Assembly: GCF_003002065.1 (NCBI RefSeq)
Contig: NZ_PVZG01000013.1
Location: 1-64,000, forward strand
Direction: 5' to 3'
Length of the DNA stretch: 64,000 nt
Source of the DNA: Pseudosporangium ferrugineum
GTDB lineage: Bacteria > Actinomycetota > Actinomycetes > Mycobacteriales > Micromonosporaceae
Shown here piece by piece: positions 15,899 to 25,308 of this stretch. Below the pieces are notes generated by a model. That model was not told the DNA's origin. It saw nothing but the letters and a program-made list of their open reading frames with translations, and did no database searches. Position numbers and translations under genes: made by a program. How positions within the stretch are numbered: position 1 is the first letter of the stretch; each line of letters opens with the position of its first letter.

Positions 15899-15982
15899 GC
15901 CCGGACGGCGACGCGGCGGACGGTGGTTCGGGCCGGGTTGCGGCCGGAGCCGGTTCGCGTGATCGGACGAGGGGAGCGGACG

Positions 15983-16744
15983 GTGGACGAGAGGACCAGG
16001 TACTTCCGGCGGCTCAAGCGCCTGCGCGGCTCGGCGCGGCGGTGGAGTGTCATCGGGGGTGGGCTCACCGCGGCGACCGCTGTGCTGACGCCGTACGCGG
16101 GTATCGGGGTTGCCGATGCTGTCTGGGCCGCCTCGGCCGGAGCGTCCGTCGCCCTCGCGTGGTGGCGGTGGAGCGACCACCGCGAGCTGGCCGCCATCCC
16201 CGCCCCGCCGGCACCACCGCCCGCCCTCCCGGGCCAGCGCCTGGTCGCCGCGGTCGAACGCTTCCCGGCCGGCCGCCAGGTGATCGAGGAGGTACGCCGC
16301 CAGCGCAACCGGTACGCCGTCCGCGGCTCCGCCGTCGCCCAGGCCTGGGACCGGCTCGACCGCGCCTCGACCACCCTCACCGGGCTCACGGGGCGGCTGA
16401 CCGGCCCCGGCGAGGGCGCCGTGCTGGAGGCGGCGGTGGCCGAGCAGTGGCTCCGCGACCTCGGCCAGCGCGTCGCCAGCGTCGAGCGGGCCATCCCCCT
16501 GACCCAGCCCGACCGGCGCGCCACGCTGGAGCAGTCGCACGACAGCCTCGCCAAGCAGTTCACCGAAGGCGTGTCGGCGTACGAGCGCCTGGTCGCGGCG
16601 GCGGCGAGCTATGTGGCCGAGGACGGGCACCCGGTCAGCGGCCAGCACCCGGCCCTGACCAGCCTCATCGACGCGACGGACCGGCTGCGCGGGATGGCCG
16701 AGGGGTTGTCCGAGCTGAAACGCCCGTCGACCCCGGCCGCCTGA
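15983..16744 (+). CDS. PspM-like membrane protein of the phage shock module
   Basis: 253 residues. A basic N-terminus (RYFRRLKRLRGSARR), two close hydrophobic segments (about 23-45 and 50-65), then a helical cytoplasmic domain to residue 253. This matches the architecture of actinobacterial PspM (Rv2743c-like), a membrane partner of PspA. The frame is open from 15923, but GAGGGGAG at 15968-15975 sits 7 nt before GTG 15983 and fixes the start. It follows pspA after 226 bases that hold the 3 x 36-bp repeat, so co-transcription is likely but not certain. Assignment rests on context plus topology. Confidence 0.75.
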   Translation: MDERTRYFRRLKRLRGSARRWSVIGGGLTAATAVLTPYAGIGVADAVWAASAGASVALAWWRWSDHRELAAIPAPPAPPPALPGQRLVAAVERFPAGRQVIEEVRRQRNRYAVRGSAVAQAWDRLDRASTTLTGLTGRLTGPGEGAVLEAAVAEQWLRDLGQRVASVERAIPLTQPDRRATLEQSHDSLAKQFTEGVSAYERLVAAAASYVAEDGHPVSGQHPALTSLIDATDRLRGMAEGLSELKRPSTPAA

Positions 16745-16828
16745 GCCGGGACCATTGAGCCCTGACGGCCTGACCGGCGCCGGCAGGAAGCGCTGCGGCG
16801 AGCGCCGGCCAGCCCGCGCCGGAGCGGG

Positions 16829-17614
16829 TCAGGGTTTGGGCTGGCAGCGGGGACACCAGTAGGTGACCCGGTCGTCCTGGTCCGCCTTCTGGATGGCGGC
16901 TCCGCAGCGGCGGCAGGGTTGTGCTCTGCGGCCGTACACGTAGCTGGTCTGGCCTCTGCGCAGTGAGCCCGTTGTCGTCTGCGTCCAGCGGCCGCGGTTG
17001 GACGCCACGAGTTTCTGGGCGAGGGTGACGGTTCCGGCCAGGTCCGGCACGTCCGCGACCGGGATCCACGGCCACAGGCCGCGCAGGAACAGGGTTTCCG
17101 CCTTGTAGAGGTTGCCGACGCCGGCGAGGTTGCGCTGGTCGAGGAGGGCCTCGGCGATGCTGGCCGTGGGTGTGGCCGCGATGCGGCGGACGGCCTCCGC
17201 CGGGTCCCAGTCGTCGCCCAGCAGGTCCGGGCCGAGGTGGCCGACGAGGGAGCTCTCGTCGGCGGTGGGGACGAGCGTCACCTCGTGGAGGTGGTAGCCG
17301 ACGGCCACCGATCGCTTCGTGCGCAGGACCACCCGGATGAGGTGGGCCGGGCGGCCCGCCCAGCGTTCGCCCGGGGTGTACGCGCGCCAGGCGCCGTCCA
17401 TGCGCAGATGCGAGTGCAGGGTCATGGCGCGGTCGTCGCGGGTCAGCCGGAGCAGCAGGTGCTTGCCGCGGCTGGCCGACTCGGCGACCGTCCAGCCGGC
17501 CAGGTCGGTGGTGGCGAACCGGGGCACCCGGAAGTCGGAGCCGGTGAGGACGTCGCCGGCGAGGGCGCGTTCGAGGACGCGGGCGGTGTTCCAGACGGTG
17601 TCACCCTCGGGCAT
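16829..17614 (-). CDS. Fpg/Nei-family DNA glycosylase (endonuclease VIII, Nei2-like)
   Basis: 261 residues. Removes oxidised pyrimidines and nicks the abasic site. The mature N-terminus starts MPEGDTVWNTARVL, so Pro2 and Glu3 are the catalytic pair. A helix-two-turn-helix region follows around LLDQRNLAGVGNLYKAE (about 163-179). The zinc finger at the end has four cysteines (CRRCGA and WCPRC). GGAGGC precedes the ATG at 17614; the longer frame upstream lacks the required Pro-Glu start. It is convergent with pspM and in line with the SAM hydrolase gene behind it. Confidence 0.95.
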   Translation of the reverse strand: MPEGDTVWNTARVLERALAGDVLTGSDFRVPRFATTDLAGWTVAESASRGKHLLLRLTRDDRAMTLHSHLRMDGAWRAYTPGERWAGRPAHLIRVVLRTKRSVAVGYHLHEVTLVPTADESSLVGHLGPDLLGDDWDPAEAVRRIAATPTASIAEALLDQRNLAGVGNLYKAETLFLRGLWPWIPVADVPDLAGTVTLAQKLVASNRGRWTQTTTGSLRRGQTSYVYGRRAQPCRRCGAAIQKADQDDRVTYWCPRCQPKP

Positions 17615-17657
17615 GCCTCCATCCTGCCCCCAGCGGACCAGGCCAACCGCGGGACCT

Positions 17658-18443
17658 CTACCGCTCCGACACCCGCAGGAGGTCGCCGGGGCGTACGGAC
17701 AGGACCACGACCGCGCGGCCACCGTTGACGGCGATCGCCACGCGGCCGGCGGAGTCCTCGTACACGATCAGCTCTCCCGGGCCCGCGTCGCCGAACGTCT
17801 GGGCGCGGCGGGCCTTGACGCCGCCCACGACGAGTTCCGGGCCGAGGCCGCTGAGCATGGCGCCGCCGGCCGCGAGCTGCACGTTGCCGAACCGGTCGAC
17901 CGTGACCACCTCGGCCTCGATCCAGCCGTCGCCGACCGCCACGACGGGGTCGGGGAGGCGTACCACCGACTTCGGGTCGATGGCCGGGCCGGCGTCGGAC
18001 AGGGGCGCGCCGAGCGCGATGCGGGCCGCCACCGGCGAGAAGACGTCCCGGCCGTGGAACGTGCGCGACACGTCGCCCAGGAACCAGTCCTGGTTGGTGA
18101 GTTCGACCACGGTGTCGAGGCCGCCGAGCGCCTCGGCCGCCCACACGAGCAGGCCGTTGTCCGGCCCGACGAGCACGCCGTTGGGCGTCCCGACGGCGAT
18201 GCCGCGCCGCTCGGTGCCGACACCCGGGTCGACCACGGCGACGTGCACCGACGACGGCAGATGCGGCGCCGTCTGCGCCAGGACGGCGGCACCGCGGGCG
18301 ACGTCGGCCGGCGGCACGTGGTGGGTGACGTCGATGACACGTACGGCGGGAGCAACGCGCGCGATCACCCCGTGGCAGGCGGCGACAAAACCGTCGAACG
18401 TGCCGTAGTCGGTGGTGAGGCTGATCCATCCATAGGTGCCCAT
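17658..18443 (-). CDS. SAM hydroxide adenosyltransferase (DUF62, chlorinase/fluorinase fold)
   Basis: 261 residues. The family hydrolyses S-adenosylmethionine to adenosine and methionine using water in place of halide. Conserved pieces: ISLTTDYGTFDGFVAACHGV at the start, VIDVTHHVPPADV, VAVVDPGVGTERRGIAV (with the Asp-x-Gly loop), and GPDNGLL. The C-terminal domain binds adenine. On the minus strand TAACCT (18452-18457) lies 8 nt before the ATG, suggesting a leaderless start. Its product upstream of nei2 may be co-transcribed, 43 bases apart. Biological role in actinobacteria is unclear. Confidence 0.93.
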   Translation of the reverse strand: MGTYGWISLTTDYGTFDGFVAACHGVIARVAPAVRVIDVTHHVPPADVARGAAVLAQTAPHLPSSVHVAVVDPGVGTERRGIAVGTPNGVLVGPDNGLLVWAAEALGGLDTVVELTNQDWFLGDVSRTFHGRDVFSPVAARIALGAPLSDAGPAIDPKSVVRLPDPVVAVGDGWIEAEVVTVDRFGNVQLAAGGAMLSGLGPELVVGGVKARRAQTFGDAGPGELIVYEDSAGRVAIAVNGGRAVVVLSVRPGDLLRVSER

Positions 18444-18524
18444 GGGGAGTTAGGTTACTGCCCCGGCACGCTCTGTGTGCGGCACGTCCCACGGGCGCGT
18501 CGCCGGGTCTGGCAGGGTTGATCC

Positions 18525-19454
18525 ATGCGCCTCGTCATCTTCACCGAACCCCAGCAGGGTGCCTCCTACGCGGACCTGCTCCGGGTGGCCCGGCTCGCCG
18601 AGGAGGCCGGGTACGACGGCTTCTTCCGCTCCGACCACTACCACGCGATGGGCGGCGACGGGCTGCCCGGCCCCACCGACGCTTGGGTCACCCTGGCCGG
18701 CCTCGCCGTGCAGACCTCCCGCCTCCGGCTCGGCACCCTGGTCACCTCGGCCACGTTCCGGCTCCCCGGACCGCTGGCGATCAGCGTGGCCCAGGTCGAC
18801 GCGATGAGCGGCGGCCGGATCGAGCTGGGCCTCGGCGGAGGCTGGTTCGAGGCCGAGCACACCGGCTACGGCATCCCGTTCCCGCCGCTCGGCGAGCGCT
18901 TCGACCGGCTCGAGGAGCAACTGGAGATCGTCACCGGGCTGTGGACCACCCCGCAGGGCGACAAGTACAGCTTCGACGGCAAGCACTACCAGATCGTCGA
19001 CTCGCCGGCGCTGCCGAAGCCGCAGCAGTCGCCCCGGCCGCCGATCATCGTCGGCGGCGGCGGCAAGAAGCGCACCCCGGCGCTGGCGGCCCGGTACGCG
19101 GACGAGTTCAACGCCCCGTTCGCCAAGCTCGAGGACCTGCCGGCCATGTACGACCGGGTCCGGGACGCGGCCCGGGAGGCCGGCCGCGAGACGCCCCCGG
19201 CCCTCTCCGCGGCGGCGGTCCTCTGCGTGGGCCGCGACGACGCCGAGGTGGCCCGGCGTGCCGCGGCGATCGGCCGCGACGTCGACGAGATGCGCGGCAA
19301 CGGCGGGGTCGTCGGCACCCCGGACCAGGCCGTCGACATCCTCGGCCGGTACGCCGAAGCCGGCGCCACCCGCCTGTACCTGCAGACGCTCGATCTCAGT
19401 GACCTCGCCCACGTCGAGCTGGTGGCCGAGGCGGTCGCACCGCAACTCAGCTGA
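18525..19454 (+). CDS. LLM-class F420-dependent oxidoreductase
   Basis: 309 residues with the luciferase-like TIM-barrel fold. LVIFTEPQQG at the start, YDGFFRSDHYHAMGGDGLPG, TLVTSATFRLPGPLA, and GGRIELGLGGGWFEAEHTGYGIPFP are typical of actinobacterial F420 enzymes. The ends GTPDQAVDILGRYAEAGATRLYLQ complete the family pattern. The substrate cannot be read from the sequence. It stands as a single gene, divergent from the SAM hydrolase across 81 bases. Confidence 0.93.
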   Translation: MRLVIFTEPQQGASYADLLRVARLAEEAGYDGFFRSDHYHAMGGDGLPGPTDAWVTLAGLAVQTSRLRLGTLVTSATFRLPGPLAISVAQVDAMSGGRIELGLGGGWFEAEHTGYGIPFPPLGERFDRLEEQLEIVTGLWTTPQGDKYSFDGKHYQIVDSPALPKPQQSPRPPIIVGGGGKKRTPALAARYADEFNAPFAKLEDLPAMYDRVRDAAREAGRETPPALSAAAVLCVGRDDAEVARRAAAIGRDVDEMRGNGGVVGTPDQAVDILGRYAEAGATRLYLQTLDLSDLAHVELVAEAVAPQLS

Positions 19455-19559
19455 CCAGCAGTTCCTGCTCATACCGGTCCCGTCCGGATACTCAACCTGG
19501 CCGGGGCCGGTATGTCGGGGTTGGTGGAGATGACGGGGTAGATCGTAAAGTCACCAACC

Positions 19560-20090
19560 GTGGAGATTGTCACCGCACGGCTGACTTTGCGCCGACCGGT
19601 CCCGAGCGACATCGACGCGATCTACGAGCTCCACCACAACCCGGACGCCTGCCACCACAACCCATCGGACCTGCTCGCCACCCGTACGGACGCCAAGACC
19701 GTCTACACCCGCTGGGACGACCACTGGCGCCGGCACGGCTTCGGTTACTGGGTGGTGGCGGGACGCGACGACGCCGCGGCGACGGCCGGCTTCTGCGGCC
19801 TCAAGTTCGTGCGGTTCCGCGATCGCGAAGTCCTCAACCTGTTCTACCGCCTGGACCCCGCGGTCTGGGGCAGCGGCCTGGGCACCGAGGCGGCTACGGC
19901 GGTGGTGAGCTGGGCAGGCGAGCGCCTGCCGGAATGGCCGATCCTGGCCCGGGTACGCCCGGGAAACGTCGCGTCGCAGAGGGTCGCGTCGCGCGCGGGG
20001 CTGAGCCGGTCGGAGGAGCTCGACGAGCCGGGTGAGGACGGGCTCGACTGGATGTACACGCTGCGCTGGGATGGCCGGGGGCAGGCGTGA
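19560..20090 (+). CDS. GNAT acetyltransferase (RimJ/RimL type)
   Basis: 176 residues. N-terminal TARLTLRRPVPSDIDAIYEL, the central YRLDPAVWGSGLGTEAATAV with the acetyl-CoA-binding G-x-G-T turn, and the RVRPGNVASQRVASRAG segment are the usual RimL-like blocks. Substrate unknown. GTG 19560 is 8 nt after TAAAGT (19546-19551), a leaderless arrangement. An 8-bp inverted repeat (GGTTGGTG near 19520 and CACCAACC just before the start) flanks this promoter. A repeat region follows the gene. Confidence 0.9.
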   Translation: MEIVTARLTLRRPVPSDIDAIYELHHNPDACHHNPSDLLATRTDAKTVYTRWDDHWRRHGFGYWVVAGRDDAAATAGFCGLKFVRFRDREVLNLFYRLDPAVWGSGLGTEAATAVVSWAGERLPEWPILARVRPGNVASQRVASRAGLSRSEELDEPGEDGLDWMYTLRWDGRGQA

Positions 20091-20159
20091 GGCAGGCGGC
20101 GTAGAGGCACGGAGAACCGCGGCCAGGCAGGCGGCGAGCGGCGAGTCGCCGCCGGCGCG

Positions 20160-20222
20160 GCGGGCGGCAACGGCGGCGGTGCGGGCGGCAACGGCGGCGG
20201 TGCGGGCGGCAACGGCGGCATG
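20160..20222. repeat. Three copies of a 21-bp GCGGGCGGCAACGGCGGCGGT-type repeat
   Basis: Successive copies of a unit reading GCGGGCGGCAACGGCGGCGG plus T, the last copy ending in CA instead of GT. Lies in the same convergent intergenic region as the 14-bp array. Confidence 0.85.
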
Positions 20223-20343
20223 GCGGTGCGGCGGCGCGGCGGGCGGCATGCCGGGCGGTGCGGCGGCGGGCGGCACGGCTGCGGGCGGCTGCGGGCGGCA
20301 CGGCTCCGGGCGGTGGCGGTGTGGTGCGGTGGGCGGCTGCGGG

Positions 20344-20413
20344 CTGCGGCGGTGCGGCTGCGGCGGTGCGGCTGCGGCGGTGCGGCTGCGGCGGTGCGGC
20401 TGCGGCGGTGCGG
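20344..20413. repeat. Five exact copies of a 14-bp repeat
   Basis: Unit CTGCGGCGGTGCGG, starting at 20344, 20358, 20372, 20386 and 20400. Because 14 is not a multiple of three, copy changes would shift any frame, so the region is unlikely to be coding. Confidence 0.95.
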
Positions 20414-20636
20414 CTGCGGGCGGTGGCGAGTGGCACGGCGGCGGCACGGCTAAGGGCGGGGGCTGCGGGCGGTGCGGCTGCGAGCGGTGCGGCGGCACGG
20501 CTAAGGGCGGGGGCGGTGCGGCAGCGGGCGGCCAGCGGAAACGACCGCGTGAGCGGCCGCCCCGCTGAGGCGCGCGAGGGAGGCGCCGCCACGCCGAGGC
20601 TGGCGAGCCGAGGGCCGCCACCCCGAGGGGCGGTCG

Positions 20637-23600
20637 TCAGCCGCGCAGGCGCAGACCGCGGGGTGTGGCGCGGAAGCCCGCCGTCGTCAGGGCGTCGCGG
20701 AGGGGGGAGGAGTGCACCGATTCGCCGTCTGCTCGTTCCACCGACATGGCGCCGAGGGCTCCGGAGCGGACCGAGGCCGCCAGGGCCTGGCCTGCTGCCA
20801 GGAGGGATTCGGGGTCGTCGGTGAAGGAGAGGAGGGTGCGGCCGCCGCGTTCCACGTAGAGGATGAGGTCGCCGGCGACGAGGACCACCAGGGCTCCCGC
20901 CTTGCGGCCCGCTCGGTGGCCGGCGGCCGGGGTGGTTTCGCCGTTGCCGCTGTCGACGACGCGGTCGGGCCAGGGGAGGGCGGCGCCGTACGGGTTGGCC
21001 GGGTCGGTGGCGGCCAGGACCACGGCCGTGGTGCCGGTGCGCTTGGCGAGCTCGGCCGGCTCGGAGAGGGCCCGGAGGCGGTCGACCGCGCCGGGGACCG
21101 CGAACTGGGCCGCCCCGAGGCCCTCGACGAAGTAGCCGCGGCGGGCGGCGCCGCGTTCCTCCAGGGCGCCGAGGACGGGGTAGACGGCCGCGAAGCCGCC
21201 CGTGACGCCCTCGGCCATGACGGCGCCGCGGGTGACCACGCCGTGGCGTTCGAGGAGGAGGTCGGCGAGGGCGGCGGCGCGGCGGGTGGGGTCGAGGTCG
21301 CGGTCGGGGAGGCGGGACCAGCGGCCCGCCATCACCGGGGGGCCGCTGCGGGAGGGCATGGTGGGGCGTCCCGGGCGGCGGTAGCGGGTGCGGGCCGGTG
21401 CGGCCTTGGCGCGGTGGGCGCCGCTGCCGCCGAGGAGGGCCCGCAGCGGCGCCAGGGTGTCGTTGGTGAGCCGGCCGGCCCAGACGAGGTCCCACACCGC
21501 CGCGGCCAGGGCGGTGTCGTCGGTGGAGCCCACCCGGTCGGAGAGGGAGCGGAAGAACAGCGCCTGCCCGTCGCCGAGGGCGTCGAGGATCGCCCGGTGC
21601 AGCGGGGTCGTCGCCAGGTCGTCGTCCGGCGGCGGAAGCAGCAGCGGGGCGCTGTCCGCGTAGGCCAGGGTGACCCAGCCGTCGCCGCCGGGGATGCTGC
21701 CGGAGCCGGCCCAGAGCACGTCGCCGCCGGCGCAGAGCTCGTCGAGCTGCGGGGGCGCGTAGTCGGCGACGCGGGCGGGCAGGATCAGGCGCTCCCACGC
21801 GGAGGCGGGCGCCGCGATGCCCTGGAGCTGCTCGAGGGAGGCGGCCAGCGCGTCGACGCCCCGGGAGTTGCCGCCGATCTGGTGCCAGCGGGGCAGGAAC
21901 GCGGCCAGCACGCGCGGGGCCACCGGCTCGATCTCGCGGCGGAGCGCGGCCAGGGACCGGCGGCGGAGCAGCCGCAGCACCTCGGCGTCGCACCACTCGG
22001 AGCCGGCGCCGCCCGGGGAGAACTCGCCGGCGACCACCCGGCCGGTGGCGCTGAGCCGCTTGAGGGCCTGCTCGACGACGAAGACGCCGAGGCCGAAGCG
22101 GGCCGCGCAGGTGGCCGCCGCGAACGGGCCGTGGGTGCGGGCATAACGGGCGACGAGGTCGCCGAGCGGGTCGGCGACGGGTTCGAGGTACGCCTCCGCG
22201 ACGCCGACCGGCAGCGCCACGCCGAGCGCGTCGCGGTAGCGGCCCGCGTCCTCGACGCCGATCCAGCGCTCCTCGCCCGCGATGCGCACCCGGATGGCGC
22301 GCCGGAACGCGGCGAGCTGGTCGAGCCAGGCGAGGTCGACCGAGCGGGCGGTCAGCTCGGCCGGGGACAGGTCGCCGAGCAGGCGCAGCATCTCGGCCGC
22401 GTCCTCGGCGTCGCGCGGGGTGCGCTGCGTGGTCAGCCACTGCAGCTGGCTCTCGCTCTCGGTGACCACCACCGGATCCAGCAGCTCGCGCAGGTCGACG
22501 CGGCCGAGCAGCTCGCCGAGCAGGGTGGAGTCGAGGGCCAGCGCGGCGGCCCGGCGCTCGGCCAGGGGCGCGTCGCCCTCGTAGAGGAACGCGCCGACGT
22601 ACCCGAAGAGCAGCGAGCGGGCGAACGGCGACGGGCGCGGCGTCTCGGCCTCCACCAGGCGCACCTTGCGGCCCGCGATCTCGCGCATCAGGCCGACGAG
22701 GCCGGGCACGTCGAAGACGTCCTGGAGGCACTCGCGGGCCGCCTCCAGCGTCACCGGGAAGTCGGCGAACTCGCGCGCCACGTCGAGGAGCTGGGCCGAG
22801 CGCTGGCGCTGCTGCCAGAGCGGCTGCCGGCGGCGCGGGTCGCGGCGGGGCAGCAGGAGCGACCGGGCGGCGCACTCGCGGAAGCGGGAGGCGAACAGCG
22901 CGGAGGTGCCGACCGACTCCTCGACGAGCTGGGTGATCTCCTCGGGGTCGAAGGCGACCAGCTCGGCACCCGGCGGCTCCTCGGCGGTGTCGGGCAGGCG
23001 CACCACGATGCCGTCGTCGGACGGCATGACCTGGCCGTCGACGCCGTAGCGCTCGGTGAGGCGGCGGGCGATGGCGAGGGCCCAGGGCGCGTTGACCCGG
23101 GCCCCGAGGACGCAGTGCACGGTCATCCGCCAGTCGCCCAGCTCGTCGCGGAAGCGCTCGACCACGACCGTCCGGTCGTCCGGCAGGTTGCGGGTCGCCT
23201 CGCGCTGCTCGCGCAGATAGGCGACGAGGTTGTTCGCGGCCCACTCGTCGAGGCCGGAGTCGCGCAGCGAGGAGACGGCGGTGTCGTCGCCGGCCCGGGT
23301 GAGGCCCCGCAGCCGGGCGCCGATGGCCCGGCCCAGCTCGACCGGGCGCCCCAGGGCGTCGCCCTTCCAGAACGGCATGCGCGCGGGCGCGCCGGGCGCC
23401 GGCGAGACCAGGACGCGGTCGGGGGTGATGTCCTCGATGCGCCACGACGTCGAACCCAGCAGGAACACGTCGCCGACCCGGGACTCGTAGACCATCTCCT
23501 CGTCGAGCTCGCCGACGCGGGACGCGCGCTCGGAGCCGGCCAGGAAGACGCCGAACATGCCGCGGTCGGGGATGGTGCCGCCGCTGGTGACGGCGAGCCG

Positions 23601-25187
23601 CTGGGCGCCGGGACGGCCGGTGAGCGTGCCGGTCGTCCGGTCCCACACCAGCCGGGGGCGCAGCTCGGCGAACGCGGTGGACGGGTAGCGCCCGGAGAGC
23701 ATGTCCAGCACGGCGTGCAGGGCGGAATCGGGCAGCTCGGCATAGGGCGCGGCGCGGCGGACCAGCGCGGCGAGGTCGTCGAGGTGCCATTCGTCGAGCG
23801 CCACCATCGCGACGACCTGCTGGGCGAGCACGTCGAGCGGGTTGCGCAGGTAGCGCAGCTCCTCGATGGCGCCCTCGCCCATGCGCTCGGCGACGACCGC
23901 GCAGGAGACCAGGTCGCCGCGGTGCTTCGGGAAGACGACACCGCGGGAGATCGCGCCGACCTGGTGGCCGGCGCGGCCGATGCGCTGCAGCCCGGCGGAG
24001 ACCGAGGGCGGCGCCTCGATCTGCACCACCAGGTCGACGGCGCCCATGTCGATGCCGAGCTCGAGGCTGGAGGTGGCGACCACCGCGGGCAGCTGCCCCG
24101 ACTTGAGCGCCTCCTCGATCTGCTTACGTTCCTCGCGGGACACGCTGCCGTGGTGCGCGCGGGCGATCACCGGCGGGGCGCCGCCGGCCTCGCCGGACTG
24201 CGCCATGACCTGCGCCGGCGGGTGGGTCGCGGTGGCCGGCTCGCCGCCGGCGCGTTCCAGGGCGAGCTCGTTGATCCGGGCGCAGAGCCGCTCGGCACCG
24301 CGCCGGGAATTGGTGAACACGATGGTCGAGCGGTGCTCCTGGATGAGGTCGAGCACGCGCTCCTCGACGGCCGGCCAGATCGACGGCGAGTGCCGCCCGG
24401 CGCCGGGGTCGTCCGCGTCGGTGTCGGGCACCTCGTCGAGGCGGGTCATGTCCTCGACCGGCACCTGCACCGAGACCTCGATGGTCTTGGCGCTGCGGGG
24501 CTGGACGATCTCGACGTCGTGGCCGCCGCCGAGGAAGCGGGCGGTGTCCTCGATCGGTCGCACGGTCGCCGACAGGCCGACGCGCTGCGCGGGCCGGGCC
24601 AGCAGGCCGTCGAGCCGCTCCAGCGACAGCGCCAGGTGCGCGCCGCGCTTGGTGGCGGCGACCGCGTGCACCTCGTCGATGATCACCGTCTCGACGCCGC
24701 GCAGCGATTCCCGGGCGGCGGAGGTCAGCAGCAGGAACAGCGACTCGGGGGTGGTGATGAGGATGTCCGGCGGGGTCCGCGCGAAGCTCCGCCGCTCGTC
24801 GGCCGGCGTGTCGCCGGTGCGCATGCCGACGGTGATGTCCGGCGGCGGCACTCCGAGCCGGCCCGAGGCCTGGCGGATGCCGGTGAGCGGGGCCCGCAGG
24901 TTGCGCTCGACGTCGACCGCGAGCGCCTTGAGCGGGCTGATGTAGAGGACCCGGCAGCGGCGCTTGGGGTCGGCGGGCGCCGCCTCATGGGCCAGCCGGT
25001 CGAGGGACCAGAGGAACGCCGCGAGCGTCTTGCCGGAGCCGGTCGGGGCGACCACGAGCGCGTTGCGCCCGGCCCCGATGGCCCGCCACGCGCCGGCCTG
25101 GGCGGCCGTGGGCGCGGCGAAGGCGGCCTTGAACCACTCCCTGGTGGCCAGGCCGAACTGCTCCAGCACGTCTTGCACGCTCACCAT
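20637..25187 (-). CDS. lhr: Lhr-family ATP-dependent helicase
   Basis: 1516 residues, close to the length I recall for mycobacterial Lhr. Walker A APTGSGKT (about residues 36-43), DEVH box in VIIDEVHAV, motif III LSATVRP, and helicase motifs IV-VI (TNSRRGAERL, ATSSLELGIDMG, QRIGRAGHQ), then a winged helix and a long C-terminal region of Lhr type. Lhr is a 3'-5' DNA translocase and RNA:DNA helicase; in mycobacteria it responds to DNA damage. The frame is open to 25421, but homologous sequence begins at MVSVQDVLEQFGLATREWF, giving ATG 25187. No clear ribosome-binding site is seen. Convergent with the GNAT gene. Confidence 0.95.
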   Translation of the reverse strand: MVSVQDVLEQFGLATREWFKAAFAAPTAAQAGAWRAIGAGRNALVVAPTGSGKTLAAFLWSLDRLAHEAAPADPKRRCRVLYISPLKALAVDVERNLRAPLTGIRQASGRLGVPPPDITVGMRTGDTPADERRSFARTPPDILITTPESLFLLLTSAARESLRGVETVIIDEVHAVAATKRGAHLALSLERLDGLLARPAQRVGLSATVRPIEDTARFLGGGHDVEIVQPRSAKTIEVSVQVPVEDMTRLDEVPDTDADDPGAGRHSPSIWPAVEERVLDLIQEHRSTIVFTNSRRGAERLCARINELALERAGGEPATATHPPAQVMAQSGEAGGAPPVIARAHHGSVSREERKQIEEALKSGQLPAVVATSSLELGIDMGAVDLVVQIEAPPSVSAGLQRIGRAGHQVGAISRGVVFPKHRGDLVSCAVVAERMGEGAIEELRYLRNPLDVLAQQVVAMVALDEWHLDDLAALVRRAAPYAELPDSALHAVLDMLSGRYPSTAFAELRPRLVWDRTTGTLTGRPGAQRLAVTSGGTIPDRGMFGVFLAGSERASRVGELDEEMVYESRVGDVFLLGSTSWRIEDITPDRVLVSPAPGAPARMPFWKGDALGRPVELGRAIGARLRGLTRAGDDTAVSSLRDSGLDEWAANNLVAYLREQREATRNLPDDRTVVVERFRDELGDWRMTVHCVLGARVNAPWALAIARRLTERYGVDGQVMPSDDGIVVRLPDTAEEPPGAELVAFDPEEITQLVEESVGTSALFASRFRECAARSLLLPRRDPRRRQPLWQQRQRSAQLLDVAREFADFPVTLEAARECLQDVFDVPGLVGLMREIAGRKVRLVEAETPRPSPFARSLLFGYVGAFLYEGDAPLAERRAAALALDSTLLGELLGRVDLRELLDPVVVTESESQLQWLTTQRTPRDAEDAAEMLRLLGDLSPAELTARSVDLAWLDQLAAFRRAIRVRIAGEERWIGVEDAGRYRDALGVALPVGVAEAYLEPVADPLGDLVARYARTHGPFAAATCAARFGLGVFVVEQALKRLSATGRVVAGEFSPGGAGSEWCDAEVLRLLRRRSLAALRREIEPVAPRVLAAFLPRWHQIGGNSRGVDALAASLEQLQGIAAPASAWERLILPARVADYAPPQLDELCAGGDVLWAGSGSIPGGDGWVTLAYADSAPLLLPPPDDDLATTPLHRAILDALGDGQALFFRSLSDRVGSTDDTALAAAVWDLVWAGRLTNDTLAPLRALLGGSGAHRAKAAPARTRYRRPGRPTMPSRSGPPVMAGRWSRLPDRDLDPTRRAAALADLLLERHGVVTRGAVMAEGVTGGFAAVYPVLGALEERGAARRGYFVEGLGAAQFAVPGAVDRLRALSEPAELAKRTGTTAVVLAATDPANPYGAALPWPDRVVDSGNGETTPAAGHRAGRKAGALVVLVAGDLILYVERGGRTLLSFTDDPESLLAAGQALAASVRSGALGAMSVERADGESVHSSPLRDALTTAGFRATPRGLRLRG

Positions 25188-25308
25188 GGTGCCCCGCGGG
25201 TATGACAAAAATGCGGAGAGGCCGGACCGGACGGACCATGGTGCGGATCTGGTGACGTACGGCACATTGATGCCTGCCACCGAGGTTCGACCGACCACTG
25301 GAGGCCCC

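Larger units (their letters stand above)
20091..20636. other. Gene-free repeat region between GNAT and lhr
   Basis: The two flanking genes converge here. The sequence is a patchwork of GGCGG-rich tandem repeats: a 21-bp unit three times (about 20160-20218), a 14-bp unit five times (20344-20413) and scattered GGCACGGCTAAGGGCGGGGGC copies near 20445-20520. No credible gene. Confidence 0.8.

Noticed and set aside
15758..15982. An N-terminal extension of pspM through the 36-bp repeats.
   Set aside because: A clear ribosome-binding site at 15968-15975 serves GTG 15983, and the extension would add only repeat-encoded residues before the basic N-terminus.
20712..25205. A 1497-codon open frame opposite lhr, and many other long antisense frames.
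   Set aside because: High GC removes stops from alternative frames. The products are Arg/Ala/Gly/Pro-rich with no domain, while lhr on the other strand has all helicase motifs.
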